Assembly: GCA_020435415.1 (NCBI GenBank)
Contig: JAGQZQ010000024.1
Span: forward strand, 1 to 39,686
Reading direction: 5' to 3'
Length of the DNA stretch: 39,686 bases
Origin: Flavobacteriales bacterium
Lineage (GTDB): Bacteria; Bacteroidota; Bacteroidia; JACJYZ01
Shown: positions 39,665 to 39,686 of the stretch, in pieces
How the letters are laid out: each line of letters opens with the position of its first letter
Position numbering within the stretch: position 1 is the stretch's first letter
Notes under the pieces: model-generated
The model's input: the letters and a program-made list of their open reading frames with translations, nothing else
The model's database searches: none
What the model was told of the DNA's origin: nothing
Position numbers and translations under genes: made by a program

Positions 39665-39686
39665 CCCCCAACTAAATACAGATAGT

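Overview
The window looks like chromosomal DNA of a member of the Bacteroidota. The evidence is: two secreted proteins end in C-terminal domains of the type IX secretion (T9SS) sorting type; nine intergenic sites match the Bacteroidota sigma-factor -7 box TAnnTTTG upstream of start codons; Shine-Dalgarno sequences are largely absent; and the gene families are typical of the phylum (fused isobutyryl-CoA mutase, WG-repeat proteins, choice-of-anchor B/LVIVD proteins, Bacteroidota-type ClpS, paired STAS-like proteins). No rRNA, tRNA, CRISPR array, phage or transposase gene was recognised. The region reads as core and envelope genes, with one repeat-rich intergenic stretch.

Layout. Positions 1-2985 (minus) hold a three-gene set: an outer-membrane-barrel protein, a GNAT acetyltransferase and a D-threonine-aldolase-like PLP enzyme cut by the window edge. 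An ACP phosphodiesterase (3063-3653, plus) faces a minus-strand set of three small secreted proteins (3641-5078). Next come a TolA-like Ala/Lys/Glu-rich repeat protein (5278-7077), a TPR/WG-repeat protein (7092-9230), an MltF-like lytic transglycosylase behind a structured leader (9438-11036), a T9SS-exported LVIVD protein, a CPBP membrane protease and an M23/LysM endopeptidase (to 14325). Positions 14474-15290 encode two tandem STAS-like paralogues. Positions 15292-16721 (minus) are clpS, a thioredoxin-like gene and a nitroreductase, tightly coupled, followed by a DUF2461 gene.

Positions 17668-22705 form the most system-like part. Five tightly packed genes encode a periplasmic LolA-like carrier, two FtsX/LolC-type permeases, a LolD-type ATPase and an outer-membrane barrel. 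Together they could make an envelope-spanning lipid or lipoprotein route. Several lipoproteins and secreted proteins, a cardiolipin-synthase-like enzyme and a 37-kDa nucleoid-associated protein follow. Then come fused isobutyryl-CoA mutase, a cystathionine gamma-synthase-family enzyme divergent from an Lrp/AsnC regulator, a YdcF/ElyC-like protein, a small membrane protein and valS.

The non-coding stretch 36220-36845 is the most unusual DNA. It contains arrays of a degenerate 7-base unit (AGTAGAT-like), two diverged copies of a ~110-bp sequence, a ~167-bp hairpin-rich element with perfect 21-bp inverted ends, and a REP-like palindrome. Similar 7-base arrays follow the cardiolipin synthase gene at 25986-26126. 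In all cases the TAG-bearing strand is the coding strand of the gene just upstream. In valS the stop codon itself lies inside the array. All functional statements rest on reading the sequence and on recalled family knowledge; no database search was run.
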